From Legionella cherrii (GTDB taxonomy: Bacteria > Pseudomonadota > Gammaproteobacteria > Legionellales > Legionellaceae): DNA of 64,000 nt. A program made the translations under genes and the position numbers. Positions 36,572-45,090 of this stretch are shown piece by piece. The notes under the pieces were generated by a model. That model worked only from the letters and a program-made list of their open reading frames with translations. It was not told the origin of the DNA and made no database searches. The stretch lies in NCBI RefSeq assembly GCF_900635815.1, contig NZ_LR134173.1:2326001-2390000 (forward strand). The letters run 5' to 3'. The number at the start of each line of letters is the position of its first letter. Positions within the stretch are counted from its first letter, which is position 1.

Positions 36572-37663
36572 ATGGCAACAGTTAATCTCATTGAAGTATC
36601 GAAGAGTGTTGGGGCTACAACAGTTCTGGATAAAGTAAATGTTAGCATCAAAAAAGGGGAGTTTGTGGTTATTGTTGGGCCCTCTGGATGCGGAAAAACT
36701 ACTTTATTACGTTTAATTGCTGGTTTGGATAATGTAAGTTCCGGTTCAATTTTAATTAATAACCAATGCGTCAATGAAATACCCGCAGCCAAAAGAGACA
36801 TGGCTATGGTTTTTCAAAACTATGCTCTATATCCCCATATGACGGTATTTGAAAATATGGCTTATGGGTTAAAAATGAGACGTTATAAGAAAGCAGAAAT
36901 TAAAAAAAGGGTAGATGAAGCAGCCCAGCTGTTGCATTTAACCCCTTATCTGGAACGCAAACCCCAAGCACTTTCAGGAGGACAAAAGCAGCGAGTTGCC
37001 ATGGGCAGAGCTATGGTTCGTTCTCCGGCAGTTTTTTTATTTGATGAGCCTTTATCCAATCTGGATGCAAAATTGCGTACGGAAATGCGCCATGAAATTC
37101 GCCGGTTGCATCAACAATTAAACACGACCAGTTTGTATGTCACACACGATCAAACTGAAGCAATGACTATGGCTGAACGTGTTATCGTACTTCATCAAGG
37201 TATTGTCGAACAAATAGGTACTCCTCAAGAGCTCTATCAAAATCCTGCAACTTTATTCGTGGCCGGATTTACTGGACAATATCCTATGAATCTGGTTTCT
37301 GGAATCTTCGATAAAAGCAGTAATACCGTGCACACGGATTTGGGAGTTAATTACCCAGTGCCTGAGTTGGCTCTTGACCTTGAAGATAAAGAAGAGTTGG
37401 TTTTGGGCATTCGTGCCGAGCATATTTTGCTTTGTCCTGAAAATAATCCACGAGGGATCCCCATCCATATTGAATTTATTGATGATATGGGGGCTGACAA
37501 ATTGATCCATGCGAAATGTGTCAAAAATGGTCAGCGGCTTAATTTGCGCGTGGCAGCGGATCAACTACTAACGAGTGGACAACTCAGTGTGGAGTTTCCT
37601 AAAATTAAATTACATCTTTTTCATCGTACCTCTGGAAAACGTATTGGAGAATGGCGTGCGTAA
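36572..37663 (+). CDS. ugpC: Glycerol-3-phosphate type ABC transporter ATPase UgpC
   Basis: A 363-residue ABC ATPase of the MalK/UgpC type. Walker A is GPSGCGKTT, the signature is [15 protein letters not shown], Walker B is VFLFDEPLSNLDA, and the H-loop is YVTHDQTEAMT. The C-terminal TOBE regulatory domain (LGIRAEHILL onwards) is present. It powers UgpAE. The next gene overlaps its 3' end by eight bases. Confidence 0.94.
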   Translation: MATVNLIEVSKSVGATTVLDKVNVSIKKGEFVVIVGPSGCGKTTLLRLIAGLDNVSSGSILINNQCVNEIPAAKRDMAMVFQNYALYPHMTVFENMAYGLKMRRYKKAEIKKRVDEAAQLLHLTPYLERKPQALSGGQKQRVAMGRAMVRSPAVFLFDEPLSNLDAKLRTEMRHEIRRLHQQLNTTSLYVTHDQTEAMTMAERVIVLHQGIVEQIGTPQELYQNPATLFVAGFTGQYPMNLVSGIFDKSSNTVHTDLGVNYPVPELALDLEDKEELVLGIRAEHILLCPENNPRGIPIHIEFIDDMGADKLIHAKCVKNGQRLNLRVAADQLLTSGQLSVEFPKIKLHLFHRTSGKRIGEWRA

Positions 37664-38531
37664 AGAAAAAAACAAACTAAAACCAATTGATACTCCGGTC
37701 TATGGCTATTGGTCTGCATTGTATATGTCTTTCTATGCACGACGTCTGTATATTGATGTTGGAAAACGTTGGCGGGGTTTTGCTCTTCTTTATCTCTTAT
37801 TGACCATAGCTTTATGTTCCATTCCATTTTCATTAAGAATGAGCTTTAGTCTGAATCAATCTTTTAAAGAGCAAATTACTGATCCTTTATCAAAAATTCC
37901 TGTTTTTTATATACAAAATGGAGAGGTTTCTTTTGATAAGCCCATGCCTTATTTCATTAAGAATGATCAAGGGCAAGTAGTTGTTGTTATTGATACTACA
38001 GGAAAAATTAATGATTTTCCCGCAGATTATCCTTACCTTACGATTTTGATTAATAAAAACAAAATCTCTCTTAAAGTGCCAAGTCTTAAATTGTTCAATA
38101 TGACGGATTCAAAACCCAGTAAAGGCGCTCCTTTAGTTCAAACCTTTGATAAGGGGACGAACCTGGTATTTGATGGTAAAAAACTTGCAGAAGAAAACTC
38201 GATTAAAGAATTAAAGTATTTTTCGCAATTAATGATTTATCCTATGGTTGTTGCAATATTCTTCTCAATTTTTATTGTTTTTTTCTTGGTGTTAGCATTT
38301 TTAGGACAAGTTTTTTCAACTATATTCTTCTCTTTTAATGTGAGCTTTTTGCAATCAACCCGACTGTTAGTCGTTGCAGGAACTCCTATGTTATTACTGC
38401 TGCTTATTATGCTCACACTCAATTCAATTTTTCAGGGATCAGGATTCGTTTTATTTGCATTACTTATTGCTTATTACAGTTTTGCTCTTCATGCCCTGCG
38501 TGCAGAAAGCAGACGTCTTGCAAATTTATAA
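37656..38531 (+). CDS. DUF1189-type membrane protein
   Basis: A 291-residue membrane protein resembling the DUF1189 family. An N-terminal helix (about 40-60 residues in) leads to an extracytoplasmic domain (residues about 65-200, including VFYIQNGEVSFDKP) and then four C-terminal helices. I choose GTG 37656 as start because GGAG lies seven bases upstream and it overlaps the ugpC stop by eight bases. The function is unknown; location suggests a link to the Ugp transporter or plain transcriptional read-through. A strong terminator follows. Confidence 0.75.
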   Translation: MRKEKNKLKPIDTPVYGYWSALYMSFYARRLYIDVGKRWRGFALLYLLLTIALCSIPFSLRMSFSLNQSFKEQITDPLSKIPVFYIQNGEVSFDKPMPYFIKNDQGQVVVVIDTTGKINDFPADYPYLTILINKNKISLKVPSLKLFNMTDSKPSKGAPLVQTFDKGTNLVFDGKKLAEENSIKELKYFSQLMIYPMVVAIFFSIFIVFFLVLAFLGQVFSTIFFSFNVSFLQSTRLLVVAGTPMLLLLLIMLTLNSIFQGSGFVLFALLIAYYSFALHALRAESRRLANL

Positions 38532-38583
38532 AAAACTCTTTGAAACATTTCTAAAAGAAATGCAAATTAGATTAAATCAAATA

Positions 38584-38626
38584 AAAAAAGCTCCCTGACT
38601 TTAAGTATGTGTCAGGGAGCTTTTTG
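38584..38626. terminator. Bidirectional Rho-independent terminator
   Basis: GCTCCCTGAC (38590-38599) and GTCAGGGAGC (38611-38620) are perfect 10-base arms with an 11-base loop, flanked by an A-run on the left and TTTTT on the right. It serves both the ugp/DUF1189 operon and the convergent orphan gene ending at 38631. Confidence 0.9.
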
Positions 38627-38630
38627 CTAA

Positions 38631-40280
38631 CTATTGAGTAGTGCTCAAAGGATTTTTCCATGTATGGGCCACATCCACCTCTTTGATATTCTGCTCTTCT
38701 GAGAGAATGTGAGCCTGGGTTCCACACCTAAAAAATGGGACACCGCTGGTGAAAACAGATTTTTTTGTGCTTCCGACTTCCAAATCAGGCGACAGCAGGG
38801 ATTGAATACTTTTTATAGCAGCTCCAATCTCCATACCCTCAATACGTTGGCGTAAATTCTTAGTAACTTTTTGACTCGCTTCAGTACCATCAAGAATAAA
38901 TTTGACAACATCATCAAGAGAAGCCGCTTTATCTAATTTTTTTAAATTATTTAACATGGCTTTCTGATTTGTCTCATTTTTTAAAAAATCAGTGCTTTCT
39001 TTATCATGAAAATGATCCGCCTCATAGCGCCAAGCAATCCATTTAGCAGCATCAGCAGGATCACGGTACGCTCTTACTACCGCTTTAGGATCTTGGCTGG
39101 TTGGAAATGGAATGTTTATATATTTTTCTCCCTTCGTTAATCCTTCATACAATTTGTCAACTGTATTATCAGGTAACCATTTTTCGTCATAATTTTCAGG
39201 CGAAGCAATAATAACTACAGGGATTCCTCTCTCTAAGCCATTTAACATTTCAATTTGTGTCCAACGTCCGGCGGGTTCAATTACAACCATCGAAGTACAC
39301 ATGCTCGCTAAATAAGGAGAGTCTTGCCCCCAGTCTACATTTTCGACAATAAATTGAGTCCGAGAGCCATGAGATTCTTCCGTTTTGACGGGATCGCTAT
39401 CGCTGAGAAGGAAATGTTTAGTACGGGAATGCATGGTGACTGCGTCGGTACTTCCTCCTTCCGGCATCACGGTGATGGGAGGGAAAAATCCACCACCAGA
39501 ATGGGTATCATGATCATGGATTAATCCATATAAATGCCCCATGTAAGTCATACCAACTTCTCTTGGTGTTTGTTTTTGTCCAGACCAACCTCCATTTACC
39601 GTAGTGAAGGCTAATTTTTGGTTTTCAAGTTCTTCGATAACACCGTCAATAGCTCGAGCCGCATAAGAGGCGCGTTGTTGATACATCAACTTGGTTTTTC
39701 TTTCTTCTGGTCCTTTCTGTGTTACTTCTTTTTCTTCCAAATGATCAGGGAAATTACGTGCAAATCCTAATAAACCAATGCGCTGGATATGCATTTCATT
39801 CAGAGATTTTATAGTGGATCCAAGAGTAATATTTTTTTGTTTGACAAGAGTATTCTCCTTGTCGCCATAAAATGCATGAACGCTCTCGAGATCGGGATTC
39901 AACACAACACAAGGGTCAGCAATTTTAAGTTGAGGCTCACCCTTGACGTCATATGAAAAAAATATTCTCGTACAATCAGGTGGAGCAGAACAAAATTGAT
40001 ATGAGAAATTAGTTTCTCCCTTTGTGGAGTTGGGAGGAGTGACAGTAACATTCCACATTTCAAAACGAGATATAGACTTCAATTGTGCCATCTCTTTAAC
40101 GAAAATGTTGAATTTCATTAAATCGAGGGCTTCTTTTGAGTCTGGTGAATATCCTTTCTCTTCACATATCTTTTTATTTTTATCAAGCAGCTCCAAAACT
40201 TCATAAAAGGATGGCTTGTCAAATCCCTTTAATCGTTGTTCTTTCCTTAAATTTTCTTTAAAAATTTCAGAAAAACCCAT
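38631..40280 (-). CDS. Orphan protein with SLOG/LOG-like nucleotide-binding features, candidate effector
   Basis: A 549-residue protein I cannot assign to a named family. The central region looks like a LOG/SLOG Rossmann fold: LAFTTVNGGWSGQKQTPREVG resembles the first glycine-rich loop and SMVVIEPAGRWTQIEMLNGL the 'GGxGTxxE' loop, followed by GIPVVIIASP. Enzymes of that fold cleave or bind nucleotides. The N-terminal 120 residues are helical and charged. I start at ATG 40280 (GGAGA upstream); an in-frame ATG at 40358 lacks a site. A PmrA-like repeat lies about 140 bases upstream. Orphan position and tail (EEQNIKEVDVAH..) suggest a Dot/Icm substrate, by inference. Confidence 0.6.
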   Translation of the reverse strand: MGFSEIFKENLRKEQRLKGFDKPSFYEVLELLDKNKKICEEKGYSPDSKEALDLMKFNIFVKEMAQLKSISRFEMWNVTVTPPNSTKGETNFSYQFCSAPPDCTRIFFSYDVKGEPQLKIADPCVVLNPDLESVHAFYGDKENTLVKQKNITLGSTIKSLNEMHIQRIGLLGFARNFPDHLEEKEVTQKGPEERKTKLMYQQRASYAARAIDGVIEELENQKLAFTTVNGGWSGQKQTPREVGMTYMGHLYGLIHDHDTHSGGGFFPPITVMPEGGSTDAVTMHSRTKHFLLSDSDPVKTEESHGSRTQFIVENVDWGQDSPYLASMCTSMVVIEPAGRWTQIEMLNGLERGIPVVIIASPENYDEKWLPDNTVDKLYEGLTKGEKYINIPFPTSQDPKAVVRAYRDPADAAKWIAWRYEADHFHDKESTDFLKNETNQKAMLNNLKKLDKAASLDDVVKFILDGTEASQKVTKNLRQRIEGMEIGAAIKSIQSLLSPDLEVGSTKKSVFTSGVPFFRCGTQAHILSEEQNIKEVDVAHTWKNPLSTTQ

Positions 40281-40640
40281 TATTTCGTCTCCGCCTAAAA
40301 CAATATTGTTTTTGATTAGATCCTGATTTAAATTAGTAAAATTAATAAAAATCGACATTGGCAGTAATCAATATTGTTCATTTTAATTAACTACTGTTTC
40401 TCTATTTTACATATCAATTATTAAGGGATTGTTAATTTCGATCTATTCCTGTGCATAATTAAAATTATTTAACCAATCTTCCCTAAAAGGCGACAGTTTT
40501 TCAGCATTCAGTTTTATGTTGTACGGACCAACAATTAGTCAAAATTAAACCATATTGATAGATTATGAATCTGTATCGCTTTTCAATAGAATGTCTCTGT
40601 GTTATTATAAGAGTTTAAAATTTAATCAGTGAGGATGAAA
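40281..40640. other. AT-rich divergent promoter region
   Basis: This gap separates the SLOG-like gene from a small forward orphan gene. It contains the PmrA-like repeat at 40417-40436 and a long AT-rich stretch. I see no open frame of note and no hairpin strong enough to report. Confidence 0.5.
40417..40436 (-). promoter_or_regulatory. PmrA-like tandem repeat upstream of the SLOG-like gene
   Basis: On the coding strand it reads ATTAACAAT-CC-CTTAATAAT: two 9-base direct units with a 2-base spacer, TTAA cores 11 bases apart, similar to the PmrA box cTTAATatT-N2-cTTAATatT. A TAAAAT that could be a -10 follows seven bases later. The first unit has C where the consensus has T. Confidence 0.38.
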
Positions 40641-41045
40641 ATGAAGATTTATTATCAAACCAATAACAAAATAGGATTTTTTTCAAAAGCTCAAGATCAA
40701 GCTATTCGTGATCAAACTAAAGTGCATTCTCTTTTAACAGGGCGTAAAGACACATTGGATGAGGCTTATCTTGACCAAAGGGAAGTGAGTATGATGATTA
40801 AATATAGCCCTGGGGCAAGAGCACAAGAAATTGCACAGTTTATAGACCAAGAAGGAAGTGTGGTTATTCATCCTTTGAAAGACGAATTTAAAGCTGAATT
40901 GAGAGGCAGAATATTTAATAACAACCAAAACCCAACACCGCATAACCCCACGATAATCCCGATAATAATGTTTGCGCCCTTTCTTTATCCTAACAGCAAC
41001 TTTACTCTGACAGGTACTCTTTTAAAGAGATATCTGTCAGAATAA
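40641..41045 (+). CDS. Small hypothetical protein
   Basis: A 134-residue protein without recognised domain. GAGG six bases upstream favours ATG 40641 (MKIYYQTNN) over GTG 40629 or ATG 40635. The N-terminal two thirds are charged (KDTLDEAYLDQREV); an Asn/Pro-rich stretch (NNNQNPTPHNPT) separates them from a hydrophobic IIPIIMFAPFLYP near the C-terminus, possibly a membrane-associating segment. Function unknown. Confidence 0.55.
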   Translation: MKIYYQTNNKIGFFSKAQDQAIRDQTKVHSLLTGRKDTLDEAYLDQREVSMMIKYSPGARAQEIAQFIDQEGSVVIHPLKDEFKAELRGRIFNNNQNPTPHNPTIIPIIMFAPFLYPNSNFTLTGTLLKRYLSE

Positions 41046-41526
41046 ATTTCTTCTCCAAAATTTCTATCCCTGATGGCTTCTTGAACAAAGGGTTTAAAAT
41101 TGCGTTGCCTGGACGACAGCGGTTGAATTGCTGGCTAGTTCAATTCTGTCTTTCAAAATCTGCCAAAAAATCCCGACAAAAACAGCCAAATGTATGCGAA
41201 ATAACATTGCTTCAACTACTATACTAAGATTAAGCTTATGAATCTTATGTTGTAGGAAATTTTTTTCAACTTGAACCGTAGTGCCTCATTGGGCATAAGT
41301 CGAAGCATTACAAACTCGTTTTTACTTGCTATAAAAATCGTTATATGATTATTTTGTTTAATTTATCAATGAGTTATGAATTGAGAGGTTTTAATTTGAC
41401 CATCTACTTAAAGCTGCGGACAAGCTGGCTAAACGTAGGCGGCAGGTGAATTGTCAATACACTTCGGTTGGGGATTCTGGATTATTTATAGGGATTTCTA
41501 CTGGTAGCAATGCAAATGGTGAGTTT
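41046..41526. other. Long gap with no supported gene
   Basis: Between the small orphan and the hydrolase there is no convincing gene. A reverse-strand frame of 37 codons (41094-41207) is open and hydrophobic but lacks a ribosome site. The right end is open in frame with the hydrolase back to 41395 and has a GTG at 41446 that could be its start. No repeat family copy or strong hairpin is seen. Confidence 0.4.
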
Positions 41527-42318
41527 ATGAAAGAGATGATTCATTTTGCGCATGGAAATGGTTTCCCAGCTTTATGCTACAAACAAATGTTGGATGGCCT
41601 CGAGAATGAATTCGATTATTGTTACATCGACAGACTTGGCCATAATCCTTTATTTCCTGTGAGCGAAAACTGGCACAATCTCGTTTCTGAAGTTATTTTC
41701 AGTATTGAAAAGCAGGCCAATCAGCCTGTAATTGCAGTAGGGCATTCTTTGGGAGGCGTTTTAAGCTTATTGGCAGCAATTGAACAACCCGAATTATTTA
41801 AAGCGGTCATTATGTTGGACTCACCTTTAATTGGTACTTTCAAATCAAGTATGGTTCGTTTGGCAAAAGCACTTGGCATCATTGATCGGGTTACACCGGC
41901 ATTTAGAACTCGAGGCCGTCGTATGTATTGGAAAGATCATGATCAATTGATTGACTATTTAAAAACACGAGACTTATTTAAAACTTTTGCGGATGCCTGC
42001 TTAGATGATTATATTACCTATGGTTTGGAGTATAAAGAGGATGGATATTATTTACGCTTTGATAGGCATATTGAATATCAGATTTATCGAACCATTCCAC
42101 ATGTCATTCCAAATTATGAAGGTAAATTATTAATTCCGTCAGCACTAATTTATGGTGACAAAACTACTGTGGTTGGTAAAATGGATGTGCGTTACATGAA
42201 AAAGTATTTTAATGTAGCAAGTTATAAAACTAATGGGACCCATTTATTTCCCATGGAACACCCTGAAGTTGTGGCAAAGCAAATTATAAAAATTGTGTCT
42301 GGTTTAAACTTAAATTGA
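41527..42318 (+). CDS. Alpha/beta hydrolase
   Basis: A 263-residue alpha/beta hydrolase. The oxyanion-loop motif IHFAHGNGFPALCY comes first, then the nucleophile elbow VIAVGHSLGGVL with Ser, and a late His in THLFPMEHPEVVA. An acid between DKTTVV and the end completes the triad. It probably acts as an esterase or lipase; the substrate is unknown. The start is uncertain: ATG 41527 opens directly on the fold, while GTG 41446 would add 27 residues. An inverted repeat (42319-42367) follows. Confidence 0.82.
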   Translation: MKEMIHFAHGNGFPALCYKQMLDGLENEFDYCYIDRLGHNPLFPVSENWHNLVSEVIFSIEKQANQPVIAVGHSLGGVLSLLAAIEQPELFKAVIMLDSPLIGTFKSSMVRLAKALGIIDRVTPAFRTRGRRMYWKDHDQLIDYLKTRDLFKTFADACLDDYITYGLEYKEDGYYLRFDRHIEYQIYRTIPHVIPNYEGKLLIPSALIYGDKTTVVGKMDVRYMKKYFNVASYKTNGTHLFPMEHPEVVAKQIIKIVSGLNLN

Positions 42319-42367
42319 GTCTGTTTACAATTCGCTAGGCTGAAGAAGAGTAGAATTGTCCACAGAC
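42319..42367. terminator. Imperfect hairpin after the hydrolase
   Basis: GTCTGTTTACAATTC (42319-42333) pairs with GAATTGTCCACAGAC (42353-42367), 13 of 15 positions, followed by TTTAG. It begins at the hydrolase stop codon and probably ends that transcript, though the T-run is short. Confidence 0.5.
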
Positions 42368-42410
42368 TTTAGTACTTGTGGCCAGAAGGCCCAAAATTAA
42401 GGAGAATAAT

Positions 42411-44894
42411 GTGCTACACGCTATTTTAGTGCTCATAGTCATTGGAGCTGCAGGGATATTGCTAACAAGGCAGGCAGCAATTTCAGTGTGGGCTATTAGC
42501 TTTGGTTTATTTAGTGCTCTTGTTTTCTATTATGGATCTCCTGGCTTAACGACAAAAATCATTCTTATTTTAGTTGAACTCGCTTTAATTGCTGGCGCGA
42601 TAAGACCTTTAAGACGAACATTATTATCCAAATATTTTTTTAAAACCGTAAGTAAAGCCATGCCAGCTATGTCTTCGACTGAAAGAGAGGCTCTAGAGGC
42701 GGGTACTGTAAGTTGGGAAGGTGATTTATTTAGTGGTGCTCCGGACTTTTCCATTCTGAGAAACGCACCTACAGTCCGTTTGACGGAGGAAGAGCAAGCT
42801 TTTCTTGATGGTCCTGTAAACACCTTATGTGCCATGATTGATGATTGGAATATCACTCATAATCTTACCGATTTACCTCCAGAAATTTGGCAATTCATTA
42901 AAGACAATCGGTTCTTGGGTATGATTATTCCTAAGCAATATGGAGGTCTGGAATTCTCTGCCACAGCGCAAATGTCAGTTTTAGTAAAAATCTATGGGCG
43001 TTCAATTACAGCGGCTACAACTATATCTGTACCCAATTCTTTAGGACCAGGAGAGTTATTACTTAAATATGGAACTGAAGAACAAAAAAATTACTATTTG
43101 CCACGATTGGCTGATGGAAGGGAAATCCCATGCTTTGCTTTGACAGGACCTAATGCTGGCTCTGATGCCGCATCGATACCAGACAAAGGCGTAGTATGTC
43201 ATCAAGAAATGAATGGTCAAAAAGTATTAGGTATTCGGTTAAATTGGGATAAGCGTTACATCACCTTATGTCCAGCAGCTACTGTAATTGGATTAGCATT
43301 CAGATTATTTGATCCAGATAATTTGTTGGGTAAGGGGGAAGATGTAGGAATCAGTTGTGCGTTGATACCAGCAAATACCCCTGGTATTACAAAGGGACGC
43401 CGTCATTTCCCACTGAATACAGGCTTTTTAAACGGTCCTACTCAAGGTAAGGATGTATTTATTCCCATGGATTACTTGATCGGTGGTGTTTCCATGGCAG
43501 GCTGTGGTTGGCGTATGTTAATGGAGTGTTTGAGTGCTGGAAGAGCTATTTCCTTGCCTTCGAGTGCTAATGGAGGTGCGCAAGCGGCTGCTTTAGCTTC
43601 TGGAGCTTATGCACGCATTCGCAAACAATTTAGCCAACCAATAGGAAAGTTTGAAGGGATTGAGGAGCCTTTAGCTAGGATTGCAGCGAACACTTATATT
43701 ATTGATGCGGCATTAACAATGGCTGCGGCTGCAATTGATCACGGAGCCAAACCTTCTGTAGTAGGTGCTATATTAAAATACCATACTACGGAACGTGCAA
43801 GACAAGTTTCGCTTGACGCGATGGATATTCATGGTGGCAAAGGAATTTGTCTCGGTCCTAATAATTACTTGGGTAGAGGATATCAGGGATCTCCTATCGC
43901 TATTACTGTTGAAGGTGCAAATATCTTAACTCGAAGTTTAATTATCTTTGGCCAGGGAGCAATTCGATGTCATCCTTATGTGTTTAAGGAACTTGAAAGT
44001 ATAAGAAATAATAATTTGGTTGAATTCGATAAGGCATTTTTTGCTCATGCTGGATTTGTCATTGCTAATTTTACGAAGTCAGTCATTTTTGCCTGGACTG
44101 ATGCATATATGTCCAAAGCACCAGTCAGTAGTATGAAGCGTTACTATCAACTCGTGCATAAGTACAGTGCTAACTTGGCTTTTCTTGCAGATTTCTCGAT
44201 GAGCGTTCTGGGTGGCAACTTAAAGCGTAAAGAAAAATTATCTTCTCGTCTTGGCGATATGTTGAGTGCATTGTATTTGACTTCAGCAGTCTTGAAACGG
44301 TTTCATGACGATGGTGAACCTAAAGCCGATTTACCTTTAGTTGAGTGGAGTTGTCAGCAATTATTGCATGAGTGTGAAATGGCAATGCATGGTGTTATTG
44401 TGAATTTTCCAGCACGTTGGGCACGAATCGTTTTACGCTTGATTATCAAACCATTAGGTAATCGAAGAAATAAACCGAATGATCAACTAGGTCATAAATT
44501 AGCTAGAATATTAATAGAACCTGGTGAAACACGTACGCGTATCACTCGTTTGGTTTACAGTAAAGCTGGTGAAAATTGTCCTTTGGGTCGCATGGAGGAG
44601 GCTTTCCATAAAATTTGCGCTGCTGATGAGTTAGAAAGAAAAGTAATGAGAGCAGTAAAAGATAATGTTTTAAAGTCACTTACCTTGCTTGAGCAGATCA
44701 ATGAAGCTTTAGTATGTGGATTGCTAACTGATGCAGAAGCCAAGCAATTAAAAGAAGCGGAATTGGCTCGACAAGATGTGATCAAAGTAGATGATTTCGA
44801 TGATGGGGAACTAAGACGCCCATCATCAGTAAAATCTGCTCGAGGAAAAAAAGTTGTTGTAAATAAAGATGATATAGAATCAGAGATGATTTAA
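42411..44894 (+). CDS. fadE: Acyl-CoA dehydrogenase FadE
   Basis: An 827-residue FadE-type acyl-CoA dehydrogenase catalysing the first step of fatty acid beta-oxidation. Two N-terminal hydrophobic segments anchor it in the membrane, as in E. coli FadE (814). The dehydrogenase core has FALTGPNAGSDAASIPD, the flavin region and the catalytic Glu in ITVEGANILTRSLIIFGQG. GTG 42411 is taken as start because AAGGAG lies six bases upstream; GTG 42378 in frame has no site. It has no neighbour from the pathway. Legionella uses fatty acids and polyhydroxybutyrate, so the enzyme fits the host-adapted metabolism. Confidence 0.93.
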   Translation: MLHAILVLIVIGAAGILLTRQAAISVWAISFGLFSALVFYYGSPGLTTKIILILVELALIAGAIRPLRRTLLSKYFFKTVSKAMPAMSSTEREALEAGTVSWEGDLFSGAPDFSILRNAPTVRLTEEEQAFLDGPVNTLCAMIDDWNITHNLTDLPPEIWQFIKDNRFLGMIIPKQYGGLEFSATAQMSVLVKIYGRSITAATTISVPNSLGPGELLLKYGTEEQKNYYLPRLADGREIPCFALTGPNAGSDAASIPDKGVVCHQEMNGQKVLGIRLNWDKRYITLCPAATVIGLAFRLFDPDNLLGKGEDVGISCALIPANTPGITKGRRHFPLNTGFLNGPTQGKDVFIPMDYLIGGVSMAGCGWRMLMECLSAGRAISLPSSANGGAQAAALASGAYARIRKQFSQPIGKFEGIEEPLARIAANTYIIDAALTMAAAAIDHGAKPSVVGAILKYHTTERARQVSLDAMDIHGGKGICLGPNNYLGRGYQGSPIAITVEGANILTRSLIIFGQGAIRCHPYVFKELESIRNNNLVEFDKAFFAHAGFVIANFTKSVIFAWTDAYMSKAPVSSMKRYYQLVHKYSANLAFLADFSMSVLGGNLKRKEKLSSRLGDMLSALYLTSAVLKRFHDDGEPKADLPLVEWSCQQLLHECEMAMHGVIVNFPARWARIVLRLIIKPLGNRRNKPNDQLGHKLARILIEPGETRTRITRLVYSKAGENCPLGRMEEAFHKICAADELERKVMRAVKDNVLKSLTLLEQINEALVCGLLTDAEAKQLKEAELARQDVIKVDDFDDGELRRPSSVKSARGKKVVVNKDDIESEMI

Positions 44895-45090
44895 CTTTGA
44901 TTTATGTATTAGTCGTTGTGAGTTCATTGCTAGTTCAAAAATAGTTTAGTCTGGGTGCGCAGGGAGACCAATATGATGCACTCAGGCTATTCTAGTCTAT
45001 ACTTAGACAAAGCCATTCAGTCAAAGCGATTATAGTCTAAAGCACATTATTCCTTGATGTTGGGAATGATTTAAAAATATGGAGGTTAGC

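Noticed and set aside
41094-41207. 37-codon hydrophobic reverse frame in the long gap
   Set aside because: Upstream codons are open but no ribosome site or similarity was seen; may be a gene remnant but not supportable.
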